64,000 nt of DNA from JAIQGF01 sp051006995 (GCA_051006995.1 JBPCSQ010000020.1:62001-126000), one strand, 5' to 3'. Positions 24,343 to 34,930 are shown, counted from the first letter of the stretch. The notes: a model not told the origin generated them from the sequence alone. Program-made: numbers and translations.

Positions 24343-25104
24343 ATGTCGGACTATCGCGGCATCCGTCTAGAAGGCCGCATCGCGCTGGTGACCGGCGCGT
24401 CGCAGGGGATCGGCCGCGCTTGCGCACTGGCGCTGGCCGAGGCCGGCGCTTTGGTCGCTCTTGCTGCCCGCAATGAGCCGCGGCTGGCGGAAACGGCAGA
24501 GCAGATCCGCAGCCATGGCGGCCAGGCGGAAACTTTCAAGCTCGATGTCGCTCGTGAGGACGAAATCAAGTCCGTCGTGAAGACCCTGATCGCGAAATTC
24601 AGCAAGGTGGATATCCTGGTCAACAATGCGGGAATCAACCGCGACCAGCTTTCCATGCGCATGAAGCGCGCCGATTGGGACGACGTGATCGCCACCAATT
24701 TGACCGGTGCGCACCTCTGTGCCCAGGCCGTGCTGAGTCCCATGCTGAAGCAGCACTGGGGACGGATTATCAACATCGCCAGCATCTTCGGGCAGATGGG
24801 CCAGGCGGGACAGGCGAACTACGCGGCCTCGAAGGCCGGCCTGATCGGGCTGACGATGGCGCTGGCGCGCGAAGTGGCGTCCCGCAACATTACCGTGAAC
24901 GCCGTAGCGCCTGGGTTCATCGAGACCGCCATGACCGAGGCGCTAACGCCCGAGCAGCGGGAATCGGCCCTGAAAATGATCCCCATGGGAAAAACCGGGA
25001 CCGTGCAGGATGTCGCCGGCGCCGTCCGCTTCCTCGCCTCCGAGGAAGCCGGCTACATCACCGGCCACGTGCTCAGCGTCAACGGCGGCATGCTGATGGG
25101 GTAG
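24343..25104 (+). CDS. fabG: SDR family 3-oxoacyl-ACP reductase-like enzyme
   Basis: The product is 253 aa from the ATG at 24343, with GGAG 6 bases upstream; the in-frame TTG at 24307 lies before the -10 box and is excluded. The cofactor motif TGASQGIGRACALALAEAG, NNAG in ILVNNAGINRDQLS, the catalytic Ser (INIASIFGQMG) with Y-x3-K (YAASKAG), and the C-terminal YITGHVLSVNGGMLMG are textbook FabG. The enzyme reduces 3-oxoacyl-ACP with NADPH in fatty-acid elongation. The gene stands alone, not in a fab cluster (fabD is 30 kb away), so another SDR substrate is possible. Confidence 0.88.
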   Translation: MSDYRGIRLEGRIALVTGASQGIGRACALALAEAGALVALAARNEPRLAETAEQIRSHGGQAETFKLDVAREDEIKSVVKTLIAKFSKVDILVNNAGINRDQLSMRMKRADWDDVIATNLTGAHLCAQAVLSPMLKQHWGRIINIASIFGQMGQAGQANYAASKAGLIGLTMALAREVASRNITVNAVAPGFIETAMTEALTPEQRESALKMIPMGKTGTVQDVAGAVRFLASEEAGYITGHVLSVNGGMLMG

Positions 25105-25107
25105 CGA

Positions 25108-25224
25108 CTTCCGAGTTGCGGGCTCCGAGTTCCGAGCGGGCAGCTTGGGTTGAAATGCGTTTTGATATGCGGGTTGCGCAGGCAGCATAGCCTTCGACTC
25201 GGCTGCGGCCTCGCTCGGGATGAC
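25108..25224. repeat. CCGAGTT words and an interspersed CTCGCTCGGGATGAC copy
   Basis: GACTTCCGAGTTGCGGGCTC with CGAGTTCCGAGC (25107-25137) is a tandem of CGAGTTSCG words. At 25191-25224 a divergent copy of the interspersed repeat ends GCGGCCTCGCTCGGGATGAC. Both lie between convergent fabG and DUF488 genes. Confidence 0.6.
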
Positions 25225-25230
25225 AGGCGT

Positions 25231-25824
25231 TTATTTCTGTTTGTCCTCTTGTTTTTCTTTTTGTTTTTCTTTTTTTTGTTCTACTTGTTCCTCCGGAAAG
25301 AGTTCTCCTCCGTTGTAAACGAGCTCGCCATCCCGGATTCTTGCGACATCCAGGAGCTTATGCGGCCGAGTTGGACCGGCGGCATCAATGTGCAGCACAG
25401 AATGGCCGTGCGCTACCAGGTAATCCGAAACCATCATGCGGTGGCAGCGGAAGTACACGCGTTCGGCACACATGTAGGCGGTTGGCTTCTCCTCGGCCAT
25501 GCGCACCAGTTCCGCCGCCGCTTTTCGAAATTCCGGCGTCAGCATGTAGTCGGCGTAATTGCGAAAAGACGGGCTGCGCAGCGCCGTGTTGGGCGAGTCG
25601 TCGCGGATCTTTTTCCGTCGTCCGCCCAGCGCCTGCATCCAGACGTAATCAATTTCGGCCTTCGGGAGCTCGACTTCGAGGTTCTCGCGGTTGAAGTGCG
25701 GCAGCCGTCGGGACATGGGAAACGAGCGGATGTCCACCAACCGGCGAATGCCGTGCGCCCGCAGCGCCTCAATCAGCTCGTCTAGCGAGCGGGTGGAATG
25801 ACCGATGGTAAAGAGAGTCGCCAA
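25231..25824 (-). CDS. DUF488 family protein
   Basis: The conserved domain begins LFTIGHSTRSLDELIEALRA and continues with VDIRSFPMSRRLPHFNRENL, the DUF488 core, then AAELVRMAEEKPTAYMCAER with the family Cys and CHRMMVSDYLVAHGHSVLHI. I start it at TTG 25824. An upstream in-frame GTG at 25899 would add residues that are only the translation of an inverted repeat (25823-25909) and end in hydrophobic nonsense. The product is about 197 aa and closes with a Lys/Glu/Gln-rich tail (EEQVEQKKEKQKEKQEDKQK). DUF488 proteins are of uncertain function. No ribosome site is visible, so the true start is uncertain. Confidence 0.75.
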   Translation of the reverse strand: MATLFTIGHSTRSLDELIEALRAHGIRRLVDIRSFPMSRRLPHFNRENLEVELPKAEIDYVWMQALGGRRKKIRDDSPNTALRSPSFRNYADYMLTPEFRKAAAELVRMAEEKPTAYMCAERVYFRCHRMMVSDYLVAHGHSVLHIDAAGPTRPHKLLDVARIRDGELVYNGGELFPEEQVEQKKEKQKEKQEDKQK

Positions 25825-25909
25825 AGTAAAAAGTAAAATCGGGTAAAGGAAAAAGTAAACATGTAATGCCGTTTTATTTTTCACTTTGCCCGATTCCACT
25901 TTTTACTTT
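25823..25909. repeat. 26-bp inverted repeat of the word AAAGTAAA
   Basis: The left arm (25823-25847) starts AAAGTAAAAAGTAAAATCGG. The right arm (25884-25909), read on the minus strand, starts AAAGTAAAAAGTGGAATCGG. They match with about three differences over 26 bases around a 36-base loop, which itself contains another AAAAAGTAAAC word. It separates selB from DUF488, and its right end reaches the selB stop codon. Confidence 0.85.
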
Positions 25910-27836
25910 AGAGGATCACCCGCTCATCCCCGACTCTGCGCGTTACTCGCTCGCGGTCCAGATACTCCAGCAGCGGGATGGCGTATTTGCGCGAGACGCC
26001 GGTCAGGTCCTTGAAGCGCGCCACGTCAATCTTGGGCGACTTCGCCTTCTGGGCCACCACCAGCTTCCGCAGCTGGTCGAGCGCGTCGCGATGAAACACC
26101 AAGTCGTCGGACAGCTTCACCAGCACGCGGTCGCGCAGCAGCAGGGTCATGATCTTTTGCGCGCGTGTGCGGTCCACTTTCACCCCGGCGAGCACGTCTT
26201 TGAGTGCCGGGACCTTCAGGCCGGCGCCGGCGAAGGCCTGTTCGATGATCTTCTTCGACTCCGCCTCTTCATCCTTCAGCACCACGCCGCGTCCGGCGGT
26301 GCGCACCTGCTCGCCCGAAGTTTCAACTTTCTTCTCGCGGACCAGCGCATCCAGCACGCCGCCGAAAACATCGGCGCCCAAGCCGAGCCGGTCGCGCAGC
26401 TCTTCTTTGCTGATCCCCGCCACCAGCGGGTTCGCGTCGTGGAAGGCGGCAAGCGCCTGTAAGCCCTCTGCCTGCGCCTGCCTGAAGGCGCCGCCGGAAA
26501 GCAGCACTTCGCCCAGGCGCGACATTTCCCCGCGCTGCAATGGCCCCGCCGCGCGCTGCTCTACATCGGAGGGACGCCATCCGGCCTCCGCCGCCGCTTC
26601 GGCCAGCTTCAGCCCGCGCGTTCCGCGCCGAGCGACGCGCGCCATCAGGATCTTCTGCGGCGTCTCGTGCTCCAGCGTCTCCAAAAACGCCGCCGTTTCC
26701 GCGGCGCCGAGCCGGCGCGGCAGCGGCGACGCATCCAGAACCACGCCTCCGCCGATCGTCACCACCGGCGAAAATTGCCGGATGATGAAACGATCCCCAG
26801 GTAGCACGAACACCGGCTCCGCAAAACGGAGCTCGGCATAAGCGGTGCCACCGGCCTTCAATGGTTTGTTGACCCCGGCGCCCACGCCCGCGGCCGCGAG
26901 CCATCGCACCTCGGCTATGGTTTCCGTGGTGTAAACATGCACATGCACGCGCGCGCGGTCGCGCAGCGGTTTGGCGTTGCCCAGCAGCGCCAGTGAGACC
27001 TGCGCGCGCTCGGTCGTGTGGAACACGCCTGGCTCGATTAGCGTCATCCCGCGCGCCAGGTCCTCTACCGCGGCCCCGGCAAGATTTAGCGCCGTCCGCT
27101 CGCCTGCGACTGCCTGTTCGGCCGCGCGCCCGTGCACCTGCACGCCGCGCACGCGCACCAGTCGTCCGCTCGGGAACAGTTCCAGCTCCTGTTCCTTTTT
27201 GATTGTCCCCGACACCAGCGTGCCGGTCACCACGGTGCCGAAGCCTTTCATGGTGAACACGCGGTCAATCGGAAGGCGCGCAATCGAAGCTGAGTCCTTC
27301 GCTTGTGCCTCCGCCGCCACGGCGACAACCGCGCGCTTGAGTTCGTCGAGTCCCGCGCCGGTTTTCGCGCTGGCCGCCACCATCGGCGCTTTCCCTGGAT
27401 CGAGAAACGATCCGCGCAGGAATTCGCTTACCTCCATGCGCACCACTTCCAGCGTTTCGGCATCCACGGCATCGGATTTGGTGATGACCGTGATGCCGCG
27501 TGGAATCGAAAGCAGCCGGCAGATATCGAAGTGCTCGCGCGTTTGCGGCTTCACGCCCTCATCGGCGGCCACCACCAGCAGGACCAGGTCAATGCCGCCC
27601 ACGCCCGCCAGCATGTTGCGCACGAAACGCTCGTGACCAGGGACGTCAACGAATCCAAGGCGAAATTTCTCGCCCGCCGGGCCGGGCAGCTCCAGGTGCG
27701 CGAAACCGATATCGATGGTGATGCCGCGTCGTTTTTCTTCTTCCAGGCGGTCGGCGTCAATGCCGGTGAGGGCCTTGACCAGCGCGGTTTTGCCGTGGTC
27801 AATGTGCCCGGCGGTGCCGACGATGACAGACTTCAT
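25908..27836 (-). CDS. selB: selenocysteine-specific elongation factor
   Basis: The 642-aa product delivers Sec-tRNA(Sec) to ribosomes at UGA codons marked by a SECIS element. The GTPase domain shows GTAGHIDHGKTALVKALTG (P-loop, about 7-25), DVPGHERFVRNMLAGVGGID and ITKSDAVD (TKxD). EF-Tu-like domains 2 and 3 follow, and the C-terminal winged-helix repeats, which read SECIS, end in ALVRE...LLEYLDRERVTRRVGDERVI. Length is normal. selA, selC and selD are not in the window and I found no in-frame UGA gene here, so the remainder of the pathway must be elsewhere. It is transcribed with DUF488 downstream across an inverted repeat. Confidence 0.95.
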   Translation of the reverse strand: MKSVIVGTAGHIDHGKTALVKALTGIDADRLEEEKRRGITIDIGFAHLELPGPAGEKFRLGFVDVPGHERFVRNMLAGVGGIDLVLLVVAADEGVKPQTREHFDICRLLSIPRGITVITKSDAVDAETLEVVRMEVSEFLRGSFLDPGKAPMVAASAKTGAGLDELKRAVVAVAAEAQAKDSASIARLPIDRVFTMKGFGTVVTGTLVSGTIKKEQELELFPSGRLVRVRGVQVHGRAAEQAVAGERTALNLAGAAVEDLARGMTLIEPGVFHTTERAQVSLALLGNAKPLRDRARVHVHVYTTETIAEVRWLAAAGVGAGVNKPLKAGGTAYAELRFAEPVFVLPGDRFIIRQFSPVVTIGGGVVLDASPLPRRLGAAETAAFLETLEHETPQKILMARVARRGTRGLKLAEAAAEAGWRPSDVEQRAAGPLQRGEMSRLGEVLLSGGAFRQAQAEGLQALAAFHDANPLVAGISKEELRDRLGLGADVFGGVLDALVREKKVETSGEQVRTAGRGVVLKDEEAESKKIIEQAFAGAGLKVPALKDVLAGVKVDRTRAQKIMTLLLRDRVLVKLSDDLVFHRDALDQLRKLVVAQKAKSPKIDVARFKDLTGVSRKYAIPLLEYLDRERVTRRVGDERVIL

Positions 27837-28181
27837 CGCAGCTGAGTTTATCGCAGGCGAGTGACCCGAGATGAAAGGAGGTGTCGAATTGGTGAATTGG
27901 TAATTGGTAATTCTCGGGCGATGTCCCCACGTAGGGGCTCAGGGAGAGCGCTGGTTTTCGCTCGCCCCGAGCAGCCCTGATGCATGAATCAGGACGTCAT
28001 TCGTTCGTTCTATCTGAGATGCCGCAGCTCTCCCGCAGGTTTGACGGAAAAAGGTTTCAGGTTTCACGTTACGCGTTTCACGTTGGGAAAATTTTGGCCA
28101 GCGCACAGATCAGGGCATCGTGAAACGTGAAACTCGAAACGCAAACCTGGTCTTCATGCGACAATAACTTGAGCTCCCCCG
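27837..28181. other. intergenic region between selB and purL, repeat-filled
   Basis: The 345 bases hold a tandem of the word GAATTGGT/AATTGGT (27886-27913) bracketed by CCCGAG (27864) and CTCGGG (27912), a CCTGAT...ATCAGG hairpin near 27977-27994, and the GTTTCACG word repeat (28052-28150). I looked for a selC-like tRNA between these divergent genes and did not see one. Confidence 0.45.
28052..28150. repeat. GTTTCACG inverted word repeat
   Basis: AGGTTTCAGGTTTCACGTTA with CGCGTTTCACG (28052-28082) on the left and ATCGTGAAACGTGAAACTCG with AAACGCAAACC (28117-28147) on the right are reverse-complement arms of GTTTC words, 35 bases apart. It ends about 30 bases before purL. Confidence 0.75.
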
Positions 28182-30521
<2,340 letters not shown>

Positions 30522-30526
30522 AAGAC

Positions 30527-30602
30527 AGTTTCGGTTTTGAGTTTCAGTTTCAGTAACTGAAACTCAAAAACAAAACTGAAACTGCAACTGAAACTTGAAA
30601 CT
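30527..30602. repeat. GTTTCAG inverted word repeat reaching into purF
   Basis: AGACAGTTTCGGTTTTGAGT then TTCAGTTTCAG (30526-30553) is followed by AACTGAAACTCAAAAACAAA and ACTGAAACTGCAACTGAAAC. The arms touch at TTTCAGTTTCAGTAACTGAAA, giving a long hairpin with almost no loop. The last word runs into the probable purF start codon. Confidence 0.8.
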
Positions 30603-32028
30603 GCATTTGGATAAATTTCGTGAAGAGTGCGGCGTGATGGCCATCTACGGCCATCCCGAGGCCTCCACGCTCGCCTATCTGGGCCTGCACGCGTTGCAGC
30701 ATCGCGGCCAGGAGTCGGCCGGCATGGCCGCCTCCGACGGCAGCCAGATTCGCGTCCACAAGGCCATGGGCCTGGTTAGCGACATCTTCACGGCGCCCGT
30801 ACTTGCCGGCTTGCCTGGCGCGCTCGCCATCGGGCACACGCGCTATTCCACCACCGGTGATTCCGCCCTGCTCAATGCGCAGCCCATTCGCGTGGACTGC
30901 AACAAGGGCATGATCGCGGTCGCGCACAACGGCAACCTGGTGAATGCGACCAGTATTCGCGCCCGTCTGGAAGCCGAGGGCTCGATTTTCCAGACCACCA
31001 GCGACACCGAAGTCATCGTTCACCTGATCGCGCACTCGCGGGAGCAGACGCTGCCCGAGGCGATCGCCGACGCCCTCCGCCGTATCGAAGGCGCCTTCTC
31101 GATCGTGATTCTCAGCCGCGACCGCATCTTCGCCGCTCGCGATCCGCGCGGGTTCCGGCCGCTTTCCCTGGGAGTCATTCCTGCCAGCGGTGGCCGTGTA
31201 TTTGGCTCCGAAAGCACCGCGTTTGACCTCATCAACGCCAAGTTCGAGCGCGACGTCAAGCCGGGCGAACTGGTTGTGGTGGGTCCCGAGGGCGTTCAGT
31301 CGCGCTTCTACGCACCGGCGGCCAAGCAATCGGCGTGCATCTTCGAGCATGTGTACTTCTCGCGGCCCGATAGCGTGGTCTTTGGCCGCTCGGTCAACCA
31401 GAGCCGCGAGGAGCTCGGGCGCCAGCTTGCACGGGAAGCTCCGGTGGATGCCGACATTGTGCTTGCTGTGCCCGATTCCGGCGTACCCGCTGCCATTGGG
31501 TACTCCAACGAAAGCGGGCTGCCCTTCCGCGTCGGCCTGATCCGCAGCCACTACGTCGGCCGCACCTTTATCGAGCCCGAGCAGCGGGTGCGCGACTTCG
31601 GCGTCAAGCTCAAGCTCAACCCCGTGCAGAGCGTGCTCAAAGGGAAGCGTGTGGTGCTGGTGGACGATTCCATCGTGCGCGGCACGACCAGCCGCAAGAT
31701 TGTCCGCATGATCCGCAATGCCGGCGCGACCGAAGTGCACATGCGCATCTCCTGTCCGCCCACCATTTCGCCGTGCTACTACGGCGTGGACACGCCCTCC
31801 AAGCGGCAGTTGATTGCCGCCAACAAGAGCGTGGAGGAGATTCGCCAGTTCATTGGCGCCGATTCGCTGGCGTATGTTTCCCTGGAGGGATTGAAACAGG
31901 CGTGCGGCGAGGGCGAGCAGACCTCGTACTGCACCGCCTGCTACACCGGCGAATATCCCACCGACTTCGTCGCCGTGGACGACATCCAGCCCGCGGCCTT
32001 CGAGAACGAGAACGTCACCGCCGATTAG
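30595..32028 (+). CDS. purF: amidophosphoribosyltransferase
   Basis: The 477-aa product catalyses the first committed step of purine synthesis (PRPP plus Gln to phosphoribosylamine). The N-terminal nucleophile is Cys12 in EECGVMAIYGH, exposed after removal of an 11-residue propeptide, as in Bacillus-type enzymes. The glutaminase shows LQHRGQESAGMAASDG, IGHTRYSTTG and AHNGNLVNA. The PRPP motif is VVLVDDSIVRGTTSRK. Cysteines in CPPTISPC and the late YCTACYTGEYP suggest the oxygen-sensitive [4Fe-4S] class. No ATG precedes Cys12; possible starts are TTG 30595 or TTG 30607, both at the edge of the GTTTCAG repeat and without a Shine-Dalgarno. I give the outer one. Confidence 0.94.
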   Translation: MKLHLDKFREECGVMAIYGHPEASTLAYLGLHALQHRGQESAGMAASDGSQIRVHKAMGLVSDIFTAPVLAGLPGALAIGHTRYSTTGDSALLNAQPIRVDCNKGMIAVAHNGNLVNATSIRARLEAEGSIFQTTSDTEVIVHLIAHSREQTLPEAIADALRRIEGAFSIVILSRDRIFAARDPRGFRPLSLGVIPASGGRVFGSESTAFDLINAKFERDVKPGELVVVGPEGVQSRFYAPAAKQSACIFEHVYFSRPDSVVFGRSVNQSREELGRQLAREAPVDADIVLAVPDSGVPAAIGYSNESGLPFRVGLIRSHYVGRTFIEPEQRVRDFGVKLKLNPVQSVLKGKRVVLVDDSIVRGTTSRKIVRMIRNAGATEVHMRISCPPTISPCYYGVDTPSKRQLIAANKSVEEIRQFIGADSLAYVSLEGLKQACGEGEQTSYCTACYTGEYPTDFVAVDDIQPAAFENENVTAD

Positions 32029-32050
32029 CGCACGCGCCTCGCATGTGCTG

Positions 32051-32920
32051 TCACGCCGCTTGCCTCATCCAGACCAACAGCCGGTGCAGATGCTCGTGCA
32101 TCTCCTCGGCGCTCGCGTGCCCGATGCGCCCGTGCCCCGGCAAAACCCATTCAAAGCGGTAGTCGAGCAGCTTCTCCATCGAGCGCGTCTGTTCCGGCCA
32201 TGAATACCAGCAGGCGCCGCGGAATGCCTCCAGCGTCTCGGCCTCAGGGTCCCAGGCCAGGTGATCGCCGGTAAACAGAATCTTGCGGCCGTAGAACAGC
32301 ACCTGGTGTCCGCGCGTATGTCCCGGCGTCGGAATGATCGTCATTTCGTCGTCAATGCTGACCGGCGCCGTTCCCGAGATTACCCGCTCCACGCCGAGCC
32401 TGGCCGCTCCATCTGCTTCGTGCATGATGCGCGGGCAGGAAAAATGCTCGGCGAACTTGGCGTGGTCGGCGATATCGTCGCGATGCGACAGGAACATCAG
32501 GCTGACACCGCCCATCCTTTCAATTTTTCGCACCAGGGGTGCGTTGAACCGCGGCGAGTCCACCAGCACGTTGCCTTGCGGACGCACGATCAGGTACGCC
32601 CAAGCCCCAAAGCTTGATTCCGCGGTGAACCCGCAGAAGTACACGTTGTCGACCACATGGACCGGGAATGCATCCACCCCCGGCTTTGCGCTCCGGCGCG
32701 TCATTGTACCGATGGAAGCGGTCGGGCAGGCCACCAGAGCCATCAGGGCACGCTGTAACTGGCCGAGATCCTGCGGCTGGTGAAAAACTACCGAGTGGCC
32801 GCCGTGCTCGCGGAACACCGCCGGGGCAATCTGCCGGCACGCATCACAGTCAATGCAGCTCGCATCCACGTAGAACTCGCCCGCAACGTTCTCCGCCAGC
32901 CTGCGGTCAACTTGGGCCAT
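32051..32920 (-). CDS. ferredoxin-metallo-beta-lactamase fusion protein
   Basis: The 289-aa soluble protein starts with a single-cluster ferredoxin domain (about 1-75): CIDCDACRQIAP supplies three cysteines and ALVACPTASI the fourth. It is followed by an MBL domain with LSHRDDIADHAKFAEH (an HxxxxxDH variant of the zinc motif), IIPTPGHTRGHQVLFYG, ILFTGDHLAWD and LPGHGRIGH. Ferredoxin-MBL fusions are known in cyanobacteria and plants but remain poorly characterised. The [4Fe-4S] cluster suggests redox control or electron transfer coupled to a hydrolase or oxidoreductase site. The gene converges on purF with a 22-base gap and stands alone. Confidence 0.85.
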   Translation of the reverse strand: MAQVDRRLAENVAGEFYVDASCIDCDACRQIAPAVFREHGGHSVVFHQPQDLGQLQRALMALVACPTASIGTMTRRSAKPGVDAFPVHVVDNVYFCGFTAESSFGAWAYLIVRPQGNVLVDSPRFNAPLVRKIERMGGVSLMFLSHRDDIADHAKFAEHFSCPRIMHEADGAARLGVERVISGTAPVSIDDEMTIIPTPGHTRGHQVLFYGRKILFTGDHLAWDPEAETLEAFRGACWYSWPEQTRSMEKLLDYRFEWVLPGHGRIGHASAEEMHEHLHRLLVWMRQAA

Positions 32921-33062
32921 GTTGGATAAGATGACTTACCGCGCCCTCCCGGTGCTTCCTTCCAAGACGTGCGTTGCCGCTGCGCTTCGGCAGTTTCACG
33001 GTTTCCCGCATTTGTAACGAATCGTGCGGAATTGCATCTCTTAATCAGCACAAGTAAGCAGG

Positions 33063-33068
33063 TACAAT
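33063..33068 (+). promoter_or_regulatory. candidate -10 element giving a leaderless ccdA transcript
   Basis: TACAAT is followed by 7 bases (AATCCTG) and the ccdA ATG at 33076, so transcription would begin at or next to the start codon. No good -35 is seen 17 bases upstream (CTTAAT at 33040). Confidence 0.4.
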
Positions 33069-33075
33069 AATCCTG

Positions 33076-33795
33076 ATGTCCTCAACTCCTCTGCCATTGG
33101 CGGCCTTCATCGCGGGACTGCTGTCGTTTCTTTCGCCCTGCGTGCTGCCGCTGGTTCCCGGCTACGTTTCGTTGATCTCCGGGACTGGCGCCGAGACCCT
33201 GGCTGGCGACCGCAAGCTGACACGCTCGGTCATGCTGAACTCGATTACTTTTATTCTCGGCTTCAGCATCGTGTTTATCGTGCTGGGGGCGGGTGCGACG
33301 GCATTAGGCCAGTTGGTCGGCCGGTTCCGCCGCGACCTGACCGTCGTCGCCGGCATCGTCATTATCGTTTTCGGCCTTCATCTCACCGGCATACTGAAGA
33401 TCAAAGCACTTTATGCCGACAAGCGCCTGCACCAGGTCAAAGCCGGAGCGTCGCCACTGGGCGCTTTTCTGATCGGATTCGCCTTTGCCTTTGGATGGAC
33501 GCCGTGCATTGGACCGATTCTCGCCGGCATTCTGACTCTGGCGGCCGCTGAAGAGACGGTCACCAAGGGCATGCTGCTGCTGGCGATTTATTCGGCGGGA
33601 CTTGCGGTGCCGTTCCTGCTGACCTCGCTCGGCGTAGGCCGCTTTTTGAGCTTCTATCGGCGCTTTAGCCGTCATTTGCACGCGGTCGAGGTCGCCAGCG
33701 GTGTGTTGCTGATCGCCATCGGGGCGCTGGTGCTGACCGGACGCTTTACTGTGCTCTCCGGCTATCTCTCGTTCCTGAACCGCTTCGCGTTATGA
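33076..33795 (+). CDS. ccdA: cytochrome c biogenesis protein CcdA (DsbD membrane domain)
   Basis: The 239-aa protein with six helices carries reducing equivalents from cytoplasmic thioredoxin across the membrane. The two redox cysteines are in SFLSPCVLPLVPGYVSLISG (Cys21 or so) and AFAFGWTPCIGPILAGILTL, the hallmark repeated half-motifs of the DsbD/CcdA superfamily. Helices include SITFILGFSIVFIVLGAGAT and GMLLLAIYSAGLAVPFLLTS. It begins an apparent three-gene operon with a TlpA-like thioredoxin and a DsbD-alpha-like protein, that is, the three domains of DsbD encoded separately. The start is ATG 33076; a TACAAT box lies 7 bases upstream. Confidence 0.94.
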   Translation: MSSTPLPLAAFIAGLLSFLSPCVLPLVPGYVSLISGTGAETLAGDRKLTRSVMLNSITFILGFSIVFIVLGAGATALGQLVGRFRRDLTVVAGIVIIVFGLHLTGILKIKALYADKRLHQVKAGASPLGAFLIGFAFAFGWTPCIGPILAGILTLAAAEETVTKGMLLLAIYSAGLAVPFLLTSLGVGRFLSFYRRFSRHLHAVEVASGVLLIAIGALVLTGRFTVLSGYLSFLNRFAL

Positions 33796-33796
33796 G

Positions 33797-34366
33797 GTGC
33801 GCAGTTTGAAACGTGATTTCATCGTCATCGCCGTCGTGATCCTGGTGATCGCCGGGATGCTCGCCGGCGGCCGTTATCTCACCAAGACCGGCCACGTGGC
33901 CGCTTCCGGGGTCGCTAAAGGCCAGGCTGCCCCCGATTTCCAATTGCAGGACCTTGATGGCAAGAATGTCCGCCTCGCCGATCTCCGCGGCAAGGCCGTG
34001 CTGCTGAATTTCTGGGCCACCTGGTGTCCACCGTGCAAGATCGAAATGCCATGGTTTGTGGACCTGCAGAAGCAATACGGGGCGCAAGGACTGCAAGTCG
34101 TCGGCGTGGCCATGGACGATGGCCAGCCCCGCGACGCCATCGCAAAGTTCACCAAGGAGATCGGCGTCAACTATCCCGTCCTGCTCGGCACCGAAAAGGT
34201 CGCCGACAGTTTTGGCGGCGTGGACGCACTGCCCACCACCTTCTTCATCGGACGCGACGGCAAGATCGAGTCCCGGGTCTTCGGCCTGGTCAGCCACAAG
34301 GAAATTGAAGAGCACGTCCGCGCGTCATTGAAGCAAGGCGAATCCCTCACCGCCGGAGCGCGCTGA
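33797..34366 (+). CDS. membrane-anchored TlpA/ResA-like thioredoxin
   Basis: The product is 189 aa from GTG 33797; TTG 33806, 8 bases after GAGG, is an equally good start. An N-terminal anchor (FIVIAVVILVIAGMLAGG) exports a thioredoxin domain with the active site NFWATWCPPCKIEMPWF. APDFQLQDLDGKNVRLADLR precedes it and the cis-Pro loop VDALPTTFFIGRDGKIE follows. It would receive electrons from CcdA and reduce periplasmic disulfides such as apocytochrome c. It overlaps the end of ccdA closely (stop at 33795) and shares TGATG with the next gene, so the operon is tightly coupled. Confidence 0.9.
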   Translation: MRSLKRDFIVIAVVILVIAGMLAGGRYLTKTGHVAASGVAKGQAAPDFQLQDLDGKNVRLADLRGKAVLLNFWATWCPPCKIEMPWFVDLQKQYGAQGLQVVGVAMDDGQPRDAIAKFTKEIGVNYPVLLGTEKVADSFGGVDALPTTFFIGRDGKIESRVFGLVSHKEIEEHVRASLKQGESLTAGAR

Positions 34367-34929
34367 TGACAGCGAATCGAGTGGTAGTTTTTGCACTGAC
34401 GCTTGCATGCGCATTCGTGTCGTCCGCGCAGGACAAGGACATCCTCAACAAGCAAACCCCGTCCGCGCAGCGCGTGATCGTTGGCGAGGTTGCGCCGGTT
34501 ACCGTTGCCGCGGGCAAGTCCACGCACGTGAGCATCCCATTCCGCGTCGCGCCGGGTTTTCACATCAATTCCAACAAGCCCAAGTCGGAGCTGCTGCTGG
34601 CAACAGTGATGAGCCTGAGCCCGCCCACCGACGTTTCGGTCGCCAAAGTCACTTACCCGCCGGGCGAAGACCTCACATTTTCCTTCGCGCCCACCGAGCC
34701 GCTCAACGTTTACACCGGCGATTTCACCATCAACGCGCTGGTCAGCCCGGCGCGCAGCTCGCCGCCAGGGACCTATCGCGTGCGTGGCGCGCTCAAGTAC
34801 CAGGCCTGCGACAACCGCGCCTGTTATCCGCCGGGCCAAGTCCCACTCGCCTTCGACGTGAAGGTGCTGAAAGCACCGAGCACCAAACATCGCCGCAATC
34901 CGGCGCAAAGCCCGCACGTGCATCAATAG
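34366..34929 (+). CDS. DsbD N-terminal (alpha) domain-like secreted protein
   Basis: The 187-aa product starts at ATG 34366, which overlaps the previous stop by one base. A signal peptide (VVVFALTLACAFVSSAQ) precedes an immunoglobulin-like domain. KYQACDNRACYPPGQVPLAF at about 145-164 contains the CDNxxCYPP redox pair diagnostic of DsbD-alpha. In DsbD this domain is the terminal electron carrier to DsbC/DsbG/CcmG, and here it is encoded on its own. The C-terminal STKHRRNPAQSPHVHQ is a basic, His-rich tail without counterpart in DsbD. Together with CcdA and the TlpA-like protein it forms a split DsbD. Confidence 0.88.
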   Translation: MTANRVVVFALTLACAFVSSAQDKDILNKQTPSAQRVIVGEVAPVTVAAGKSTHVSIPFRVAPGFHINSNKPKSELLLATVMSLSPPTDVSVAKVTYPPGEDLTFSFAPTEPLNVYTGDFTINALVSPARSSPPGTYRVRGALKYQACDNRACYPPGQVPLAFDVKVLKAPSTKHRRNPAQSPHVHQ

Positions 34930-34930
34930 A

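Noticed and set aside
27837..28181. selenocysteine tRNA near selB
   Set aside because: No acceptor-like pairing with a T-loop GTTCRANYC was found; the hairpins are word repeats.
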